Shown: piece after piece, positions 33,160 to 42,868 of the stretch
Layout: each line of letters begins with the position of its first letter
How positions within the stretch are numbered: the stretch's first letter is position 1
Assembly: GCF_014645695.1 (NCBI RefSeq)
Contig: NZ_BMMF01000005.1
Location: forward strand, 297,797-361,796
Origin: Salinarimonas ramus
Lineage (GTDB): Bacteria > Pseudomonadota > Alphaproteobacteria > Rhizobiales > Beijerinckiaceae
Length of the DNA: 64,000 nt
Reading direction: 5' to 3'
Position numbers and translations under genes: made by a program
Notes under the pieces: model-generated
The model's input: the letters and a program-made list of their open reading frames with translations, nothing else
What the model was told of the DNA's origin: nothing
Databases searched by the model: none

Positions 33160-34188
33160 ATGGGTTACAAGGTCGCCGTCGTCGGAGCGACGGGCAATGT
33201 CGGGCGGGTCATGCTCGACATCCTCTCCGAGCGCGCCTTCCCGGCCGACGAGGTCGTGCCGGTGGCGTCGCGCCGCAGCCAGGGCGTCGAGGTGTCCTAC
33301 GGCGACAGGACGCTCAAGACGCGCGCGCTGGACACGTTCGACTTCTCCGACGTCGACATCTGCCTGATGTCGGCGGGCGGCGACGTCTCGAAGGAATGGG
33401 CGCCCAGGATCGCCGCGCAGAACTGCGTCGTCATCGACAATTCGAGCGCCTGGCGCATGGACCAGGACGTGCCGCTCGTCGTGCCGGAGGTGAACGCCGC
33501 CGCCGTCGAGGGGTACGCCAAGAAGGGCATCATCGCCAACCCGAACTGCTCGACCGCGCAGCTCGTGGTGGCATTGAAGCCCCTGCACGACGCGGCGACG
33601 ATCAAGCGCGTCGTGGTGGCGACCTACCAGTCCGTCTCCGGCGCCGGCAAGGAGGGCGAGGAGGAGCTCGACCGCCAGACCCGCGCGGTCTACTCGCTGC
33701 AGGAATTCGCGCCCAAGAAGTTCCCCACGCGCATCGCCTTCAACCTCATCCCCCAGATCGACGTCTTCATGGAGGACGGCTCGACCAAGGAGGAGTGGAA
33801 GATGGTGGCCGAGACGAAGAAGATCCTCGACCCGAAGATCAAGCTCACCGCCACCTGCGTGCGCGTGCCGGTCTTCGTCTCGCATTCGGAGGCGGTGAAC
33901 GTCGAGTTCGAGCGGCCCATCAGCGCCGACGAGGCGCGCGCCATCCTGCGCTCGGCGCCCGGCATCCTGGTGATCGACAAGCGCGAGCCCGGCGGCTACG
34001 CCACGCCCCACGAGGCCACCGGCGAGGACGCGACCTACGTCTCGCGCATCCGCGAGGACATCACGGTGGAGAACGGCCTCTCGTTCTGGTGCGTCTCCGA
34101 CAATTTGCGCAAGGGCGCGGCGCTCAACGCCGTGCAGATCGCGGAAGCGCTGATCAACCGCAAGCTCCTCCAGCCGAAGGCCGGGTGA
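33160..34188 (+). CDS. asd: Aspartate-semialdehyde dehydrogenase
   Basis: Encodes 342 residues. The enzyme reduces aspartyl phosphate to aspartate semialdehyde in the pathway to lysine, threonine, methionine and diaminopimelate. The NADP motif GATGNVGR is at residues 8-15, the catalytic Cys is in ANPNCSTAQL (about residue 130), the QSVSGAGKEG loop follows, and the His/Arg block is VRVPVFVSHSEAVNVEFE. All are intact. ATG 33160 has AGGAG seven bases upstream. The 32-base hairpin precedes it. A weak hairpin follows the stop at 34200-34223. Confidence 0.97.
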   Translation: MGYKVAVVGATGNVGRVMLDILSERAFPADEVVPVASRRSQGVEVSYGDRTLKTRALDTFDFSDVDICLMSAGGDVSKEWAPRIAAQNCVVIDNSSAWRMDQDVPLVVPEVNAAAVEGYAKKGIIANPNCSTAQLVVALKPLHDAATIKRVVVATYQSVSGAGKEGEEELDRQTRAVYSLQEFAPKKFPTRIAFNLIPQIDVFMEDGSTKEEWKMVAETKKILDPKIKLTATCVRVPVFVSHSEAVNVEFERPISADEARAILRSAPGILVIDKREPGGYATPHEATGEDATYVSRIREDITVENGLSFWCVSDNLRKGAALNAVQIAEALINRKLLQPKAG

Positions 34189-34284
34189 GGGTGCGGCCTG
34201 CGGGGGGGCCCTTGAAGCCCCGCCGGGCCCGTCTTCGGCCAATCACCCCGGCGCTATGTCGCTTCAGCCGCGGTGGAGAACGGC

Positions 34285-34635
34285 ATGCGTCTCGAAGCAA
34301 TCGTAGAACACGGGCTGCTGACGCCCGATCGCATTGCCCAACAGCTGCGCACGACGCGCGACGAGGTCGCCCACGCCGTCGGCGTGGGCCGTGACGCGAT
34401 GCTACGGCCCGAACGTATCGCGAGTGCCGAAACCCAGAAGCGCTTGCGCGAGCTGGTCGACATCCTCGACCGCGCCGAGGCTTGCTTCGGATCGACGCTT
34501 ATCGCCTATGCCTGGTATCGCTCGGAGCCGCTGGCGGGCTTCGGCGGAGAGACGGCGATGCAGCTCGTGCGCGAGGGCCGAGCGAGCGAGGTGATGGAGT
34601 ACATCGACGCGGTCGACGCCGGCGTCTACGCCTGA
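34285..34635 (+). CDS. Orphan antitoxin-like protein of the Xre/MbcA/ParS (DUF2384) family
   Basis: Encodes 116 residues from ATG 34285, with GGAG seven bases upstream; the GTG at 34273 overlaps that site. The C-terminal toxin-binding region matches the DUF2384 pattern: LRELVDILDRAEACFGSTLIAYAWYRSEPLAGFGGETAMQLVREGRASEV. The N-terminal part has an Xre-like helix-turn-helix (LLTPDRIAQQLRTTRDEVAHAVGVGRD). Such antitoxins are normally encoded directly before a RES-domain toxin, but here the next 354 bp hold only a palindromic element and a hairpin, so the toxin is missing. A separate RES/Xre module lies at 50218-51429. Confidence 0.82.
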   Translation: MRLEAIVEHGLLTPDRIAQQLRTTRDEVAHAVGVGRDAMLRPERIASAETQKRLRELVDILDRAEACFGSTLIAYAWYRSEPLAGFGGETAMQLVREGRASEVMEYIDAVDAGVYA

Positions 34636-34700
34636 TCGCCTCCCGCCATGACGGAGCCGAGAGCCGTTCGGCGGTTCCGCTCCGAAGGACCGAACGGTGT

Positions 34701-34897
34701 CTCCTTCCCTGTAGGGGAAGGTGGATCGGCGGCGAAGCCGACGAGACGGATGGGGCGCGGCGCGAAGCGACGCGTTCCGCGAAGCGGAAGCCGACGTGTC
34801 GGTGGCCCCGTCGCAATTCGGCTCCGCCGAACGCGCGTGCCGCGCGCCCCATCCGTCACCGGCTTCGCCGGCGACACCTTCCCCTACAGGGAAGGAG
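34701..34897. repeat. 197-bp palindromic intergenic element with 22-bp terminal inverted repeats (MITE-like)
   Basis: The first 22 bases (34701-34722, CTCCTTCCCTGTAGGGGAAG then GT) are the exact reverse complement of 34876-34897. The inverted similarity continues inward for about 35 more bases with a few gaps (GGCGAAGCCG, ACGGATGGGGCGCG on both sides). The interior has no coding capacity. A solo end-core occurs at 27121-27143. The layout is that of a MITE or RIME/REP-like element. The ends are themselves short palindromes, so each folds into a small hairpin and the whole into a long cruciform. Confidence 0.8.
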
Positions 34898-34928
34898 CGG
34901 GTCGGCGGCGCGAGCACCATCGCGAAGA

Positions 34929-34956
34929 GGGCGGCGATCCCCGTGGATCGCCGCCC
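34929..34956 (-). terminator. Probable terminator hairpin after metK
   Basis: GGGCGGCGATCC (34929-34940), loop CCGT, GGATCGCCGCCC (34945-34956): a perfect 12-bp stem located 34 bases after the metK stop. On the minus strand it is followed by TCTTCG, a short pyrimidine stretch. It is probably the end of the miaB-metK run. Confidence 0.6.
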
Positions 34957-34989
34957 ATCTCTAAAACGCTCGCGAGCGGAGTGCCCGTC

Positions 34990-36162
34990 TCAGAACATGC
35001 GCTTCAGGCCGTCGGCGAGGGTCGTCGCTTCCCAGGAGAAGCCGCCGTCCGCCTCGGCCGCGCGGCCGAAATGGCCGTAGGCGGCGGTGCGGGCGTAGAT
35101 GGCGCGGCCGAGGCCCAGCGTGTTGCGGATGCCGCGTGGCGAGAGGTCCATGGCGTCCATGAGCACCGCCTCGAGCTTGGCCTCCTCGACCTTGCCCGTG
35201 CCGTGGGTGTCGACGTAGATCGACAGCGGCTTCACCACGCCGATGGCGTAGGAGAGCTGGATCGTGCAGCGCGAGGCGAGGCCCGCGGCGACGACGTTCT
35301 TGGCGAGGTAGCGCGCGGCGTAAGCCGCCGAGCGATCGACCTTCGTCGGGTCCTTGCCGGAGAAGGCGCCGCCGCCGTGGGGCGCCGCGCCGCCGTAGGT
35401 GTCCACGATGATCTTGCGGCCGGTGAGGCCGGCATCGCCGTCGGGGCCGCCGATGAGGAACTTGCCCGTAGGATTGACGTGCCACACGCAGGTCGGCTCG
35501 ATCCAGTTCTCGGGCAGCGCCTGGCGGACGTAGGGCTCGACGATGGCGCGCACGTCGTGGGATGTGAGATGCGGGTCGAGGTGCTGGGTGGAGACGACGA
35601 TCTGCGTCACGCCCACGGGCTTGCCGTTCTCGTAGCGCACGGTGACCTGGCTCTTGGCGTCGGGGCCGAGCACCTTCGACTCGCCCGTCTTGCGGGCCTC
35701 GGCGAGCGTCTTGAGGATCTCGTGCGCGAAGAAGATCGGCGCCGGCATCAGCTCGGGCGTCTCGTCGCAGGCATAGCCGAACATGATGCCCTGGTCGCCC
35801 GCGCCCTCGGCGTCGACGCCCTGGGCGATGTCGGCCGATTGCTGGTGCAGCAGGACGTCGATGTCGCACGTGTCCCAGTGGAAGCCGTCCTGCTCGTAGC
35901 CGATGTCCTTGATGGCCAGGCGCGCGAGGTGGGCGACGTATTCCTTGGTGATCGTGGCGGGACCGCGCACCTCGCCGGCGATCACGACCTTGTTCGTCGT
36001 GGCCAGCGTCTCGCACGCGACCCGCGCCTCGGGCATCTCGCCCAGGAAGGCGTCCACGACCTCGTCGGAGATCCGGTCGCAGACCTTGTCCGGATGTCCT
36101 TCGGACACCGATTCGCTGGTGAAGAGATAGGAGGAGCGGGCCACGGCGTCGGATCCTTTCAT
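34990..36162 (-). CDS. metK: S-adenosylmethionine synthetase
   Basis: Encodes 390 residues. It makes SAM from ATP and methionine. The signatures are [33 protein letters not shown] with the metal and ATP ligands, [20 protein letters not shown] and the P-loop-like [22 protein letters not shown] 36162 fits the family start, and a good sigma70-type promoter lies upstream. It follows a helix-turn-helix regulator gene, an order conserved in this class. The usual next gene, trmB, is not found beyond it. Confidence 0.97.
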   Translation of the reverse strand: MKGSDAVARSSYLFTSESVSEGHPDKVCDRISDEVVDAFLGEMPEARVACETLATTNKVVIAGEVRGPATITKEYVAHLARLAIKDIGYEQDGFHWDTCDIDVLLHQQSADIAQGVDAEGAGDQGIMFGYACDETPELMPAPIFFAHEILKTLAEARKTGESKVLGPDAKSQVTVRYENGKPVGVTQIVVSTQHLDPHLTSHDVRAIVEPYVRQALPENWIEPTCVWHVNPTGKFLIGGPDGDAGLTGRKIIVDTYGGAAPHGGGAFSGKDPTKVDRSAAYAARYLAKNVVAAGLASRCTIQLSYAIGVVKPLSIYVDTHGTGKVEEAKLEAVLMDAMDLSPRGIRNTLGLGRAIYARTAAYGHFGRAAEADGGFSWEATTLADGLKRMF

Positions 36163-36219
36163 TCCTCGCGCGGACGGTGCACGGCCGGCGCCGTCCGGTA
36201 AAACGGACTGAACGGAACC

Positions 36220-36248
36220 TAGATGACACCTACTCTCGGTCGGGTCAA
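36220..36248 (-). promoter_or_regulatory. Sigma70-type promoter for metK
   Basis: On the minus strand TTGACC (36248-36243), a 17-base spacer and CATCTA (36225-36220). The -10 ends 58 bases before the metK start. It lies between the HTH stop and metK. Confidence 0.6.
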
Positions 36249-36272
36249 CCCGAAAAGGCGAACGTGTCCGAT

Positions 36273-36728
36273 CTACCGAACGGCCTCGATCGCCTCCAGC
36301 TCCTCGGCCGGCTGCTCCTCGTCGTCGCCTGCCAGAGCCTCCACGAGTTCGACCACGCGCTTGCGGACCTTCGGGTCGCGCACCTTCATGAAGGCGCGCA
36401 TCAGGTGCAGGCCGTCGGTGGTCGAGAGGAAGTCCGCGACGTAGGGCGGGGTGGGCGTCTCCGAGAGCCCGTCGGACACGACGGGCGGCGCTCCCTCGGC
36501 CTGGGGCGCGCCCTCGTAGAAGAACTCCACCTGCACGCCCAGGATAGACGCGATCTGGTGCAGCCGGCTCGCACCGATCCGGTTGGTGCCCTTCTCGTAT
36601 TTCTGCACCTGCTGGAAGGTGAGCCCCAGCGCATCGCCCAGGCGCTCCTGGCTCATGCCGATCATCATGCGGCGCATGCGCACGCGGCTTCCGACATGCT
36701 TGTCGATCGGGTTGGGAGTCTTCTTCAA
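36273..36728 (-). CDS. Helix-turn-helix transcriptional regulator (XRE family)
   Basis: Encodes 151 residues from a TTG start at 36728, with GGAG eight bases upstream; the protein begins [21 protein letters not shown], the start I expect for this alphaproteobacterial family. The XRE domain follows ([32 protein letters not shown]), including the recognition helix around [10 protein letters not shown]. The C-terminus is acidic ([17 protein letters not shown]). The frame runs open to 36917, but that extension overlaps lnt and has no homology. It sits between lnt and metK, so it may be co-transcribed with them. Its target is unknown. Confidence 0.9.
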   Translation of the reverse strand: MKKTPNPIDKHVGSRVRMRRMMIGMSQERLGDALGLTFQQVQKYEKGTNRIGASRLHQIASILGVQVEFFYEGAPQAEGAPPVVSDGLSETPTPPYVADFLSTTDGLHLMRAFMKVRDPKVRKRVVELVEALAGDDEEQPAEELEAIEAVR

Positions 36729-36859
36729 CGCATCGCTCCTGCGGGGGACCTTCGGCGAACGACCGGCGGCGAATGCCTCGGACTGGACATCTGCGGCCGA
36801 GAAACCTTCGGGAAGGAGCCTTCGCTGGGAAAGCTCCGGGAAGACCTCCGGCGCGCCTC

Positions 36860-38470
36860 TCAGCCGACGCCGCTCCGAGACCCGCGAAGCCCCGGCATCA
36901 GCGCCGACACGCAACACGTTAGAAGCATGATTGCAAAAACGCCATCTCCGAAACGCGCGTACAGGGTGGGCCGGAGCGCCTGTGGCAGCCCCGCATCGAT
37001 AAGTCCGGCGGTTCCGAGCGGGAGCCGGCCCGTCTCGCGACCATAGGGATCGACCATGGCCGAGATCCCGGTATTGGCCGCGCGCACGAGTGGCAACCCC
37101 TCCTCGACGGCACGCAGGCGGGCCTGGGCGTAGTGCTGGCGTGGGCCGGGGGTGTCGCCGAACCAGGCGTCGTTGGTGACGTTCAGGAGCGCGCCGGGCC
37201 GCTCGCCCCGCGGCGTGACGGCGCCCGGGAACACGGCTTCGTAGCAGATACCGGGCGCAATCAACGGTAGACCGGGTACGGCGAGCGTCCGCCGCTCGGT
37301 CCCGGCCGCGAAGCCGCCGGGGACGGCGACGAAGGCACGCAGCCCGACGCCGTCGAGGATCGCGGCGAACATCTCGGGAAGGTACTCACCGAAGGGAACG
37401 AGGTGGACCTTGTCGTACGTGTCGAGAATCGTGCCGTCGTCGGCGACGACCTGGATGGAATTGTAGAAGACCGGCTCCTCTCCCGGCAGCCAGCCTTCGT
37501 CGACCCGCGCGGCGCCCGTGACGAGGGTCGTGCCCGCCGGCAGGAGCCCGGCGATCTGCGCGAGCGCCCGCGCGTCGCGGTGGAGCAGGAAGGGGAAGGC
37601 GCTCTCGGGCCAGATCACGTGCGTGACGTCCGCGACGCTCGCGCGCTCGGGGGAGGTCGTCCGGTCCGAGAGGCCGAGATAGGTGCGCATGATCTCCTCG
37701 CGCCGGGCGGGGTCGATCTTCACGTCCTGCGGCAGGTTGGGCTGGACGATGCGCAGGGCGACGCCCGCGACCTCCGGCATCGGCGCGGCCGGCAGGCGCG
37801 CGACGCCGAAGGCGAGGAGCCCGCCGAAGGCGAGGGTGGCGACGAACGTGGGCGCGAGCCGCGCCGTCGGCGTGCGGCCGGTGGCGAGGGTCGCGGGCGC
37901 GGCGGCGATGGCCGCGGCGAGAAGCCCGAGCCCGTAGAGCCCGACCAGCGAGGCCGCCTGCATCAGCGGAAGGCTCTGCCCGAACGCCATGCCGAGCGCG
38001 TTCCAGGGAAAGCCCGTGAAGAGGTGCCCGCGCAGCCATTCCGCCGCGGCGAGGCCGGTCGCGAGCGCCAGGACGCGCGCGGCGCCCGGCGACCAGAGCG
38101 CGCGCGCAAGCGCGAAGCCGGCCGCGTAGAACAAGGCCAGCGCAGCCGGAAGCGCGATCACGCCGAGCGGCATCGCCCAGGCGAAACGCTCGGCCTCGAC
38201 CAGGAAGGCCGCACCGAGCCACCACAGCCCCGCCAGCAGATAGCCGAAGCCCCACAGCCAGCCGATCCCCGCCGCGGCGGCGATCGTGCGGACGTCGCGC
38301 CGCGAGCCGAGGCCGTCGACCAGCCACACGGCCGGGACGAGGGCGAGGATCAAAGCCGGGAAGAAGCCGAAGGGCGGCATGGCGAGCGCCCCGATCGCGC
38401 CCGCGACGAACGCGATCGCCGCGCGCCGCCAGCCCCAGGCGAGGACGACGCGATGCGCCAGGGTCTTCAT
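36860..38470 (-). CDS. lnt: Apolipoprotein N-acyltransferase
   Basis: Encodes 536 residues. It adds the third acyl chain to lipoproteins in the inner membrane. About seven hydrophobic segments occupy residues 15-225, then the carbon-nitrogen hydrolase domain follows with the catalytic triad in family context: Glu289 (IWPESAFPF), Lys354 ([14 protein letters not shown]) and Cys409 ([10 protein letters not shown]). One membrane helix closes the protein. The start at 38470 overlaps the corC stop by four bases. It is the fifth gene of the miaB-phoH-ybeY-corC-lnt-HTH-metK run. Confidence 0.96.
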   Translation of the reverse strand: MKTLAHRVVLAWGWRRAAIAFVAGAIGALAMPPFGFFPALILALVPAVWLVDGLGSRRDVRTIAAAAGIGWLWGFGYLLAGLWWLGAAFLVEAERFAWAMPLGVIALPAALALFYAAGFALARALWSPGAARVLALATGLAAAEWLRGHLFTGFPWNALGMAFGQSLPLMQAASLVGLYGLGLLAAAIAAAPATLATGRTPTARLAPTFVATLAFGGLLAFGVARLPAAPMPEVAGVALRIVQPNLPQDVKIDPARREEIMRTYLGLSDRTTSPERASVADVTHVIWPESAFPFLLHRDARALAQIAGLLPAGTTLVTGAARVDEGWLPGEEPVFYNSIQVVADDGTILDTYDKVHLVPFGEYLPEMFAAILDGVGLRAFVAVPGGFAAGTERRTLAVPGLPLIAPGICYEAVFPGAVTPRGERPGALLNVTNDAWFGDTPGPRQHYAQARLRAVEEGLPLVRAANTGISAMVDPYGRETGRLPLGTAGLIDAGLPQALRPTLYARFGDGVFAIMLLTCCVSALMPGLRGSRSGVG

Positions 38471-39837
38471 GCGGATGGCGGCCGATCGGGCGCGCTCTCG
38501 CCCGGCGCCGAGCGCGGGGCGTCGCCGGACGCCGTCGTGTCGCCGGGGGTCTCTCTCTCCACCGGCGCCTCGCCGTCCCCGGCCCCGGCCCCGGTCTCGC
38601 GCTCCGCGGACGCGCCCGTCGCGTCCGCACCGCGACGCGCGGCCAAGCCGGTGGCGACACCCGCGGGCACGAGCGCGAGGCTCGGGTCGCGGCGATGCAC
38701 GCGCACGCGCTTGAGGCGCCGCGGATCCGCGTCGAGGATCTCGAACTCGAAGCTCTCCGGCCCCGCGATCAGCTCGGAGCGGGCCGGCACGCGGCCGGCG
38801 AGCGCCACGACGAGGCCGCCGAGCGTATCCACGTCCTCGGCCACCTCGCCCTCGGTGAAGTCGTAGCCGATGACCTGCGAGGCCTCCTCGAGATCGGCGC
38901 GCGCGTCCGCGACCCAGGTGTCCGCCCCGCTCGGGCGAATCATCGATTGGCTCGCGAGGTCGTGCTCGTCCTCGATGTCGCCGACCACCATCTCGACGAG
39001 ATCCTCGATGGAGACGAGGCCGTCGGTGCCGCCGTACTCGTCGATGACGAGCGCCATGTGCGTGCGCGTCGTCTGCATGCGCACGAGGAGCTCGACCGCG
39101 GGCATGGAGGGCGGCACGAACAGGACCGGACGCAGGATGCGCGCGGAGGCGAGGGTCGCCGAGAGGTCGATGTTGGAGAGGCTCACGCCGTCGAGCGCGC
39201 GGGCGAGGTCGCCGCGGGCCTCCTTGCCCTCACCCCTGCCCTCACCCTTGCCGTCGGCCCTGGCCTCGCCCGTGGCGCGCCCGTTGCCGGCCGCCTTGTG
39301 CTCGGCGCTGCGGGCGCGGCGGCGGCGCGTGGCGCTCTCCGCCTTGGCCACCAGGAAGTCGAGGAAGTCCCGGATGTGGACCATGCCCTTGGGGTCGTCG
39401 AGCGTCTCGCCGTAGACGGGCAGGCGGGAATGGCCGGCGGTGCGGAACACCTTCAGCATCTCGCCGAGCGTCGTCTCGTGCGAGACGGCGACGATGTCCG
39501 CGCGCGGCACCATGACGTCGTAGACGCGCATGCGGTGGAAACGCAGCACGTTCTTGAGCATGGCGCGCTCGCGCGCGGAGATGTGCGGGTTCTCCGCCGT
39601 CACGGCGAGGAGATCCTCGAGATCGGCCCGCGTCGATTCGCGCTGGCGCAGGCCGAGCCGCACGAGCATGCGGTCGACGAACCCCTCGCGTGGGGGCACG
39701 CTCGGCGCGGAATGGCCGTCGACCGTCGTCTCCGCCGGGCGGGGCGCGGCGGGACTTCGATCGCCGTCCCGGCCCTCGCGGGCGGGCTCGGAGGCGGACG
39801 GGGCAGGGCGGGTCGGTGATTGAGAGCCGTCGGTCAT
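38467..39837 (-). CDS. CBS-domain hemolysin-family protein (CorC/TlyC-like)
   Basis: Encodes 456 residues. Two CBS domains (about 100-165 and 232-300, with RVYDVMVPRADIVAVSHETTLGEMLKVF and HMALVIDEYGGTDGLVSIEDLVEMVVGDIEDEHD) are followed by a transporter-associated CorC_HlyC domain ending LKRVRVHR. No DUF21 membrane domain is present, so this is the CorC form. The C-terminal 60 residues and the N-terminal 50 are Gly/Ala/Thr-rich and probably disordered. A Lys/Gly/Glu-rich insertion of about 45 residues lies between the CBS domains. Start ATG 39837 is supported by its position relative to ybeY. Confidence 0.92.
   Translation of the reverse strand: MTDGSQSPTRPAPSASEPAREGRDGDRSPAAPRPAETTVDGHSAPSVPPREGFVDRMLVRLGLRQRESTRADLEDLLAVTAENPHISARERAMLKNVLRFHRMRVYDVMVPRADIVAVSHETTLGEMLKVFRTAGHSRLPVYGETLDDPKGMVHIRDFLDFLVAKAESATRRRRARSAEHKAAGNGRATGEARADGKGEGRGEGKEARGDLARALDGVSLSNIDLSATLASARILRPVLFVPPSMPAVELLVRMQTTRTHMALVIDEYGGTDGLVSIEDLVEMVVGDIEDEHDLASQSMIRPSGADTWVADARADLEEASQVIGYDFTEGEVAEDVDTLGGLVVALAGRVPARSELIAGPESFEFEILDADPRRLKRVRVHRRDPSLALVPAGVATGLAARRGADATGASAERETGAGAGDGEAPVERETPGDTTASGDAPRSAPGESAPDRPPSA
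39202..39336 (-). repeat. Low-complexity insertion between the CBS domains
   Basis: Encodes about 45 residues (RRRRARSAEHKAAGNGRATG, then GKGEGRGEGKE), in which a short hexamer-like unit on the DNA (CTCACCC, CTCACCC again) repeats. It interrupts an otherwise normal CorC sequence. Confidence 0.6.
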
Positions 39838-39865
39838 CGTGTGTCGTTCGCGCTGCGAGGAGGCG

Positions 39866-40348
39866 TCATGTCGCCCCGCCATAGGGATCGGCGATCCCGA
39901 TGAGGGCCATGGCCCGTGTCTCCAGCGCCTCCATCTCCTCGGCGGCAGCGTCGGTGTCGTGATCATACCCGAGACAGTGCAGAACGCCATGCGCCAGGAG
40001 GTGCGCGGCGTGATCCGCGAGGGACTTGCCCTCCTCCTCGGCCTCCCGGGCGAGCGTCTCGTAGGCGAGGACGACGTCGCCGAGCGGCCGCGGGCCGGGA
40101 AAGCCGGGGGTCGGCGCCGCCGGAAACGAGAGAACGTTCGTCGGCTTGTCGAGATTACGCCACTCCAGGTTGATCGCCCTGATGGCGTCGTCGTCGGTCA
40201 GGAGCAGCTCGAGGGAGACGAGCCCTTCCACCCCGGCCACCACGAGGGCGGCCTCGGCGGCGCGCACGCACAGCCCTTCGACGTCTTCGAGCGTATCCCA
40301 GGCGCCCGCCTCGCGGGTGATCTCCAATGTCAGGTCGACAGCACTCAC
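39866..40348 (-). CDS. ybeY: Endoribonuclease YbeY (rRNA maturation)
   Basis: Encodes 160 residues. It is a single-strand RNA endonuclease needed for 16S rRNA 3' processing and 70S quality control. The metal-binding HLLAHGVLHCLGYDHD motif (His-x3-His-x5-His) near residues 125-140 is intact, and the N-terminal LTDDDAIRAINLEWRNLDKPTNVLSF block matches the family. Its start overlaps the phoH stop by four bases and its stop is 28 bases before corC, so it is part of the same operon. Confidence 0.96.
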   Translation of the reverse strand: MSAVDLTLEITREAGAWDTLEDVEGLCVRAAEAALVVAGVEGLVSLELLLTDDDAIRAINLEWRNLDKPTNVLSFPAAPTPGFPGPRPLGDVVLAYETLAREAEEEGKSLADHAAHLLAHGVLHCLGYDHDTDAAAEEMEALETRAMALIGIADPYGGAT

Positions 40349-41481
40349 GAGGGTGTCCCCGGACGCGGGCCGCCGCGCCCGCGCTGCGGCGCCAGCGGCT
40401 CGCCCGACGCGTCGACGGGGTGGCGTGCGCGGAAGTCGGCATCATAAGCCGCGACGATACGTCGCACGAGATCGTGCCTGACGACATCCTCGTCCTTGAA
40501 GCGAATACGCCCGACGCCCTCCACCTTCGCGAGCACCCGCGACGCCTCGACGAGGCCCGAGGCCTGCCCCGGCGGCAGGTCGATCTGAGTCGGGTCCCCG
40601 TTGACGATCATGCGCGAGCCCTCTCCCAGGCGGGTGAGGAACATCTTCATCTGCATGGTCGTGGTGTTCTGCGCTTCGTCGAGGAGGACGAGGGCGGAGG
40701 TGAGCGTGCGGCCGCGCATGAAGGCCAGCGGCGCGATCTCGATCATGCCGGTCGCGAGGCCGCGCTCCACGTGGCGCGCCTCCATGAAGTCGTAGAGCGC
40801 GTCGTAGATCGGGCGCAGGTACGGGTCGACCTTCTCGCGCATGTCGCCCGGAAGGAAGCCGAGGCGCTCGCCCGCCTCCACGGCGGGACGTGTGATGATG
40901 ATCTTGTCGACGTCCCCGCGCTCGAGCAGCGAGACCGCGAAGCCCACCGCGAGCCAGGTCTTGCCGGTGCCGGCCGGCCCCTCCGCGAAGACGAGCTCGT
41001 GCGCCTTGAGCGCACGCAGATAGCCGTCCTGCGCGCGGTTGCGGGCCTTCACGAAGCCGCGCCGGCGGGTGGCGATGCCCTCGAAGCCGGCGGTGCCGGG
41101 CTCGGCGGCCGGCTCGTCGCCCGAAGGGAAGAGCTGGCCCTGCATCGCGCTCTCCTGGATCGCGCCGTCGACGTCGCCGACGGCGAGCGGCGCGCCGGAG
41201 CGGACCTGCTCGTAGAGGCTCTCCAGCACCCGGCGGGCCTGCTCCGCCGCCTCCGGCGCGCCGCGCAGCACGACGCAATTGCCGTTGGCGTTGGCGAGCA
41301 CGCCGAGCCGGCGCTCGAGATGCGCGAGGTTCTGGTCGTAATGCCCGAAGACGAGGCTCGCCAGCCGGTTGTCGTCGAAGGTCAGGCTGATCTGCGCCAT
41401 CTCCTCGACGCCGGGATGGCTCGCGGCATCCCGGGCCTCGCCGCGGGGGCGGTCGTTCGACGGCCGGTCACTCGACGGCAA
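40345..41481 (-). CDS. phoH: PhoH family ATPase
   Basis: Encodes 378 residues. The P-loop is [17 protein letters not shown], the DEAQN box is [15 protein letters not shown], and [10 protein letters not shown] completes the motor core, as in the PhoH/PhoH2 family. The start is taken as TTG 41481, with AGGAG nine bases upstream and high GC at third positions throughout the following frame; the ATG at 41400 has GAGGAG directly touching it, too close for a ribosome site. The 5' end overlaps miaB by 14 bp. It is linked to ybeY in most bacteria; the helicase-like role is inferred. Confidence 0.93.
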   Translation of the reverse strand: MPSSDRPSNDRPRGEARDAASHPGVEEMAQISLTFDDNRLASLVFGHYDQNLAHLERRLGVLANANGNCVVLRGAPEAAEQARRVLESLYEQVRSGAPLAVGDVDGAIQESAMQGQLFPSGDEPAAEPGTAGFEGIATRRRGFVKARNRAQDGYLRALKAHELVFAEGPAGTGKTWLAVGFAVSLLERGDVDKIIITRPAVEAGERLGFLPGDMREKVDPYLRPIYDALYDFMEARHVERGLATGMIEIAPLAFMRGRTLTSALVLLDEAQNTTTMQMKMFLTRLGEGSRMIVNGDPTQIDLPPGQASGLVEASRVLAKVEGVGRIRFKDEDVVRHDLVRRIVAAYDADFRARHPVDASGEPLAPQRGRGGPRPGTPS

Positions 41482-42868
41482 GGGCGGGTTCTCCTGCGGA
41501 AACGTTCGACGAAACGGAAGGCGTCGCGGCGGACGCGTTCGTCTCGGCGAACAGGCTGTTCGATCCGGCCCGCACGATCCGCGCGGCCACGATGTCGCCC
41601 ACGGCGCCGGTCGCATCCTCGATGACGACGGCCTGGAGATAGGGCGACTTGCCCGCGAGCTGGCCCGGATGGCGGCCGGGCTTCTCGAGCAGGACGTCCA
41701 CGGTGCGCCCCACCGTCTCGCGGTTGAAGGCCTGGCGCTGCTCCTCGAGGAGCGCCTGCAGGCGCGCGAGCCGCTCGACCTTCACGGCCTCGGCCACCTG
41801 CTCCGCCTCCTCCGCCGCCGGCGTCCCGGGGCGCGGCGAATACTTGAACGAGAAGGCCGACGCGAAGCCGACGTCGGCGACGAGGCGCATGGTGTCCTCG
41901 AACTCGGCGTCGGTCTCGCCGGGAAAGCCCACGATGAAGTCCGAGGAGAGCGCGATGTCCGGCCGCGCCGCGCGCACGCGCTCGACGATGCGGCGATACT
42001 CGTCGGCGGTGTGCTTGCGGTTCATCGCGGCGAGCACCCGGTCCGAGCCCGCCTGCACCGGCAGGTGCAGGTAGGGCATCAAGGCCGGCAGGTCGCGATG
42101 GGCGGCGACGAGCGCATCGTCCATGTCGCGGGGATGGCTCGTCGTGTAGCGCAGGCGCTCCACGCCCTCGATCTCGGCCAGCACGTGGAGGAGGCGCGCG
42201 AGACCCCAGGTCCGCCCGTCCGGCCCCTCGCCGTGATAGGCGTTGACGTTCTGGCCGATGACGGTGATCTCGCGCACGCCGGCCGCGGCGAGGGTGCGGG
42301 CTTCCGCGAGCACCTTCGCCACGGGGCGCGAGACCTCCGCGCCGCGCGTATAGGGCACGACGCAGAAGGCGCAGAACTTGTCGCAACCCTCCTGCACGGT
42401 GAGGAAGGCGGTGACCCCGCGCCCGCGCACGCGCTTGGCGTCGAGCGCGGGCAGCTCGTCGAACTTGTCCTCGACGGGAAACTCCGTGTCGACCACGCGC
42501 CGGGCCTTGGCCGCGCGCAGGATCTCCGGGAGCCGCTGATAGCTCTGCGGGCCGACGACGGCGTCGACGACGTGGGCGCGCTTGAGGATCTCGGCGCCCT
42601 CGGCCTGGGCCACGCAGCCGGCGACGACGACCTTCGTCTCGTGCCCCTCGAGCGTGCGCGCCTCCTTCATCCGGCGCACGCGGCCGAGCTCGGAATAGAC
42701 CTTCTCCGCCGCCTTCTCGCGGATGTGGCAGGTGTTGAGGACGACGAGATCGGCCTCCTCCGGCACCTGCGTCTGGACATAGCCCTCCGGCGCGAGCACG
42801 TCGGTCATGCGCTCGGCGTCGTAGACGTTCATCTGGCAGCCGTAGGACTTGACGTAGACCTTCTTCAC
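41468..42868 (-). CDS. miaB: tRNA-2-methylthio-N6-dimethylallyladenosine synthase
   Basis: Encodes 466 residues. It is a radical-SAM methylthiotransferase acting on tRNA adenosine 37. The N-terminal MTTase domain has [20 protein letters not shown] with one cluster Cys, NTCHIREKA with another and [10 protein letters not shown] with the third. The radical-SAM CxxxCxxC motif is in [16 protein letters not shown]. The C-terminal TRAM domain includes KSPYLQAVV. Start ATG 42868 fits the family. It is the first gene of the conserved run to metK. Confidence 0.97.
   Translation of the reverse strand: MKKVYVKSYGCQMNVYDAERMTDVLAPEGYVQTQVPEEADLVVLNTCHIREKAAEKVYSELGRVRRMKEARTLEGHETKVVVAGCVAQAEGAEILKRAHVVDAVVGPQSYQRLPEILRAAKARRVVDTEFPVEDKFDELPALDAKRVRGRGVTAFLTVQEGCDKFCAFCVVPYTRGAEVSRPVAKVLAEARTLAAAGVREITVIGQNVNAYHGEGPDGRTWGLARLLHVLAEIEGVERLRYTTSHPRDMDDALVAAHRDLPALMPYLHLPVQAGSDRVLAAMNRKHTADEYRRIVERVRAARPDIALSSDFIVGFPGETDAEFEDTMRLVADVGFASAFSFKYSPRPGTPAAEEAEQVAEAVKVERLARLQALLEEQRQAFNRETVGRTVDVLLEKPGRHPGQLAGKSPYLQAVVIEDATGAVGDIVAARIVRAGSNSLFAETNASAATPSVSSNVSAGEPALAVE

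Noticed and set aside
34200-34223. Hairpin GCGGGG/CCCCGC after asd as a terminator
   Set aside because: No T-run follows and the stem is short; kept only as a weak possibility.
36163-36272. SAM riboswitch in the metK leader
   Set aside because: The sequence does not show the conserved parts of the SAM-II or SAM/SAH motifs known to me; only a sigma70 promoter and a small hairpin are seen.
36729-36917. Extension of the HTH regulator to ATG 36917
   Set aside because: It overlaps lnt by 58 bp, has no conservation, and the TTG at 36728 with GGAG gives the expected family start.
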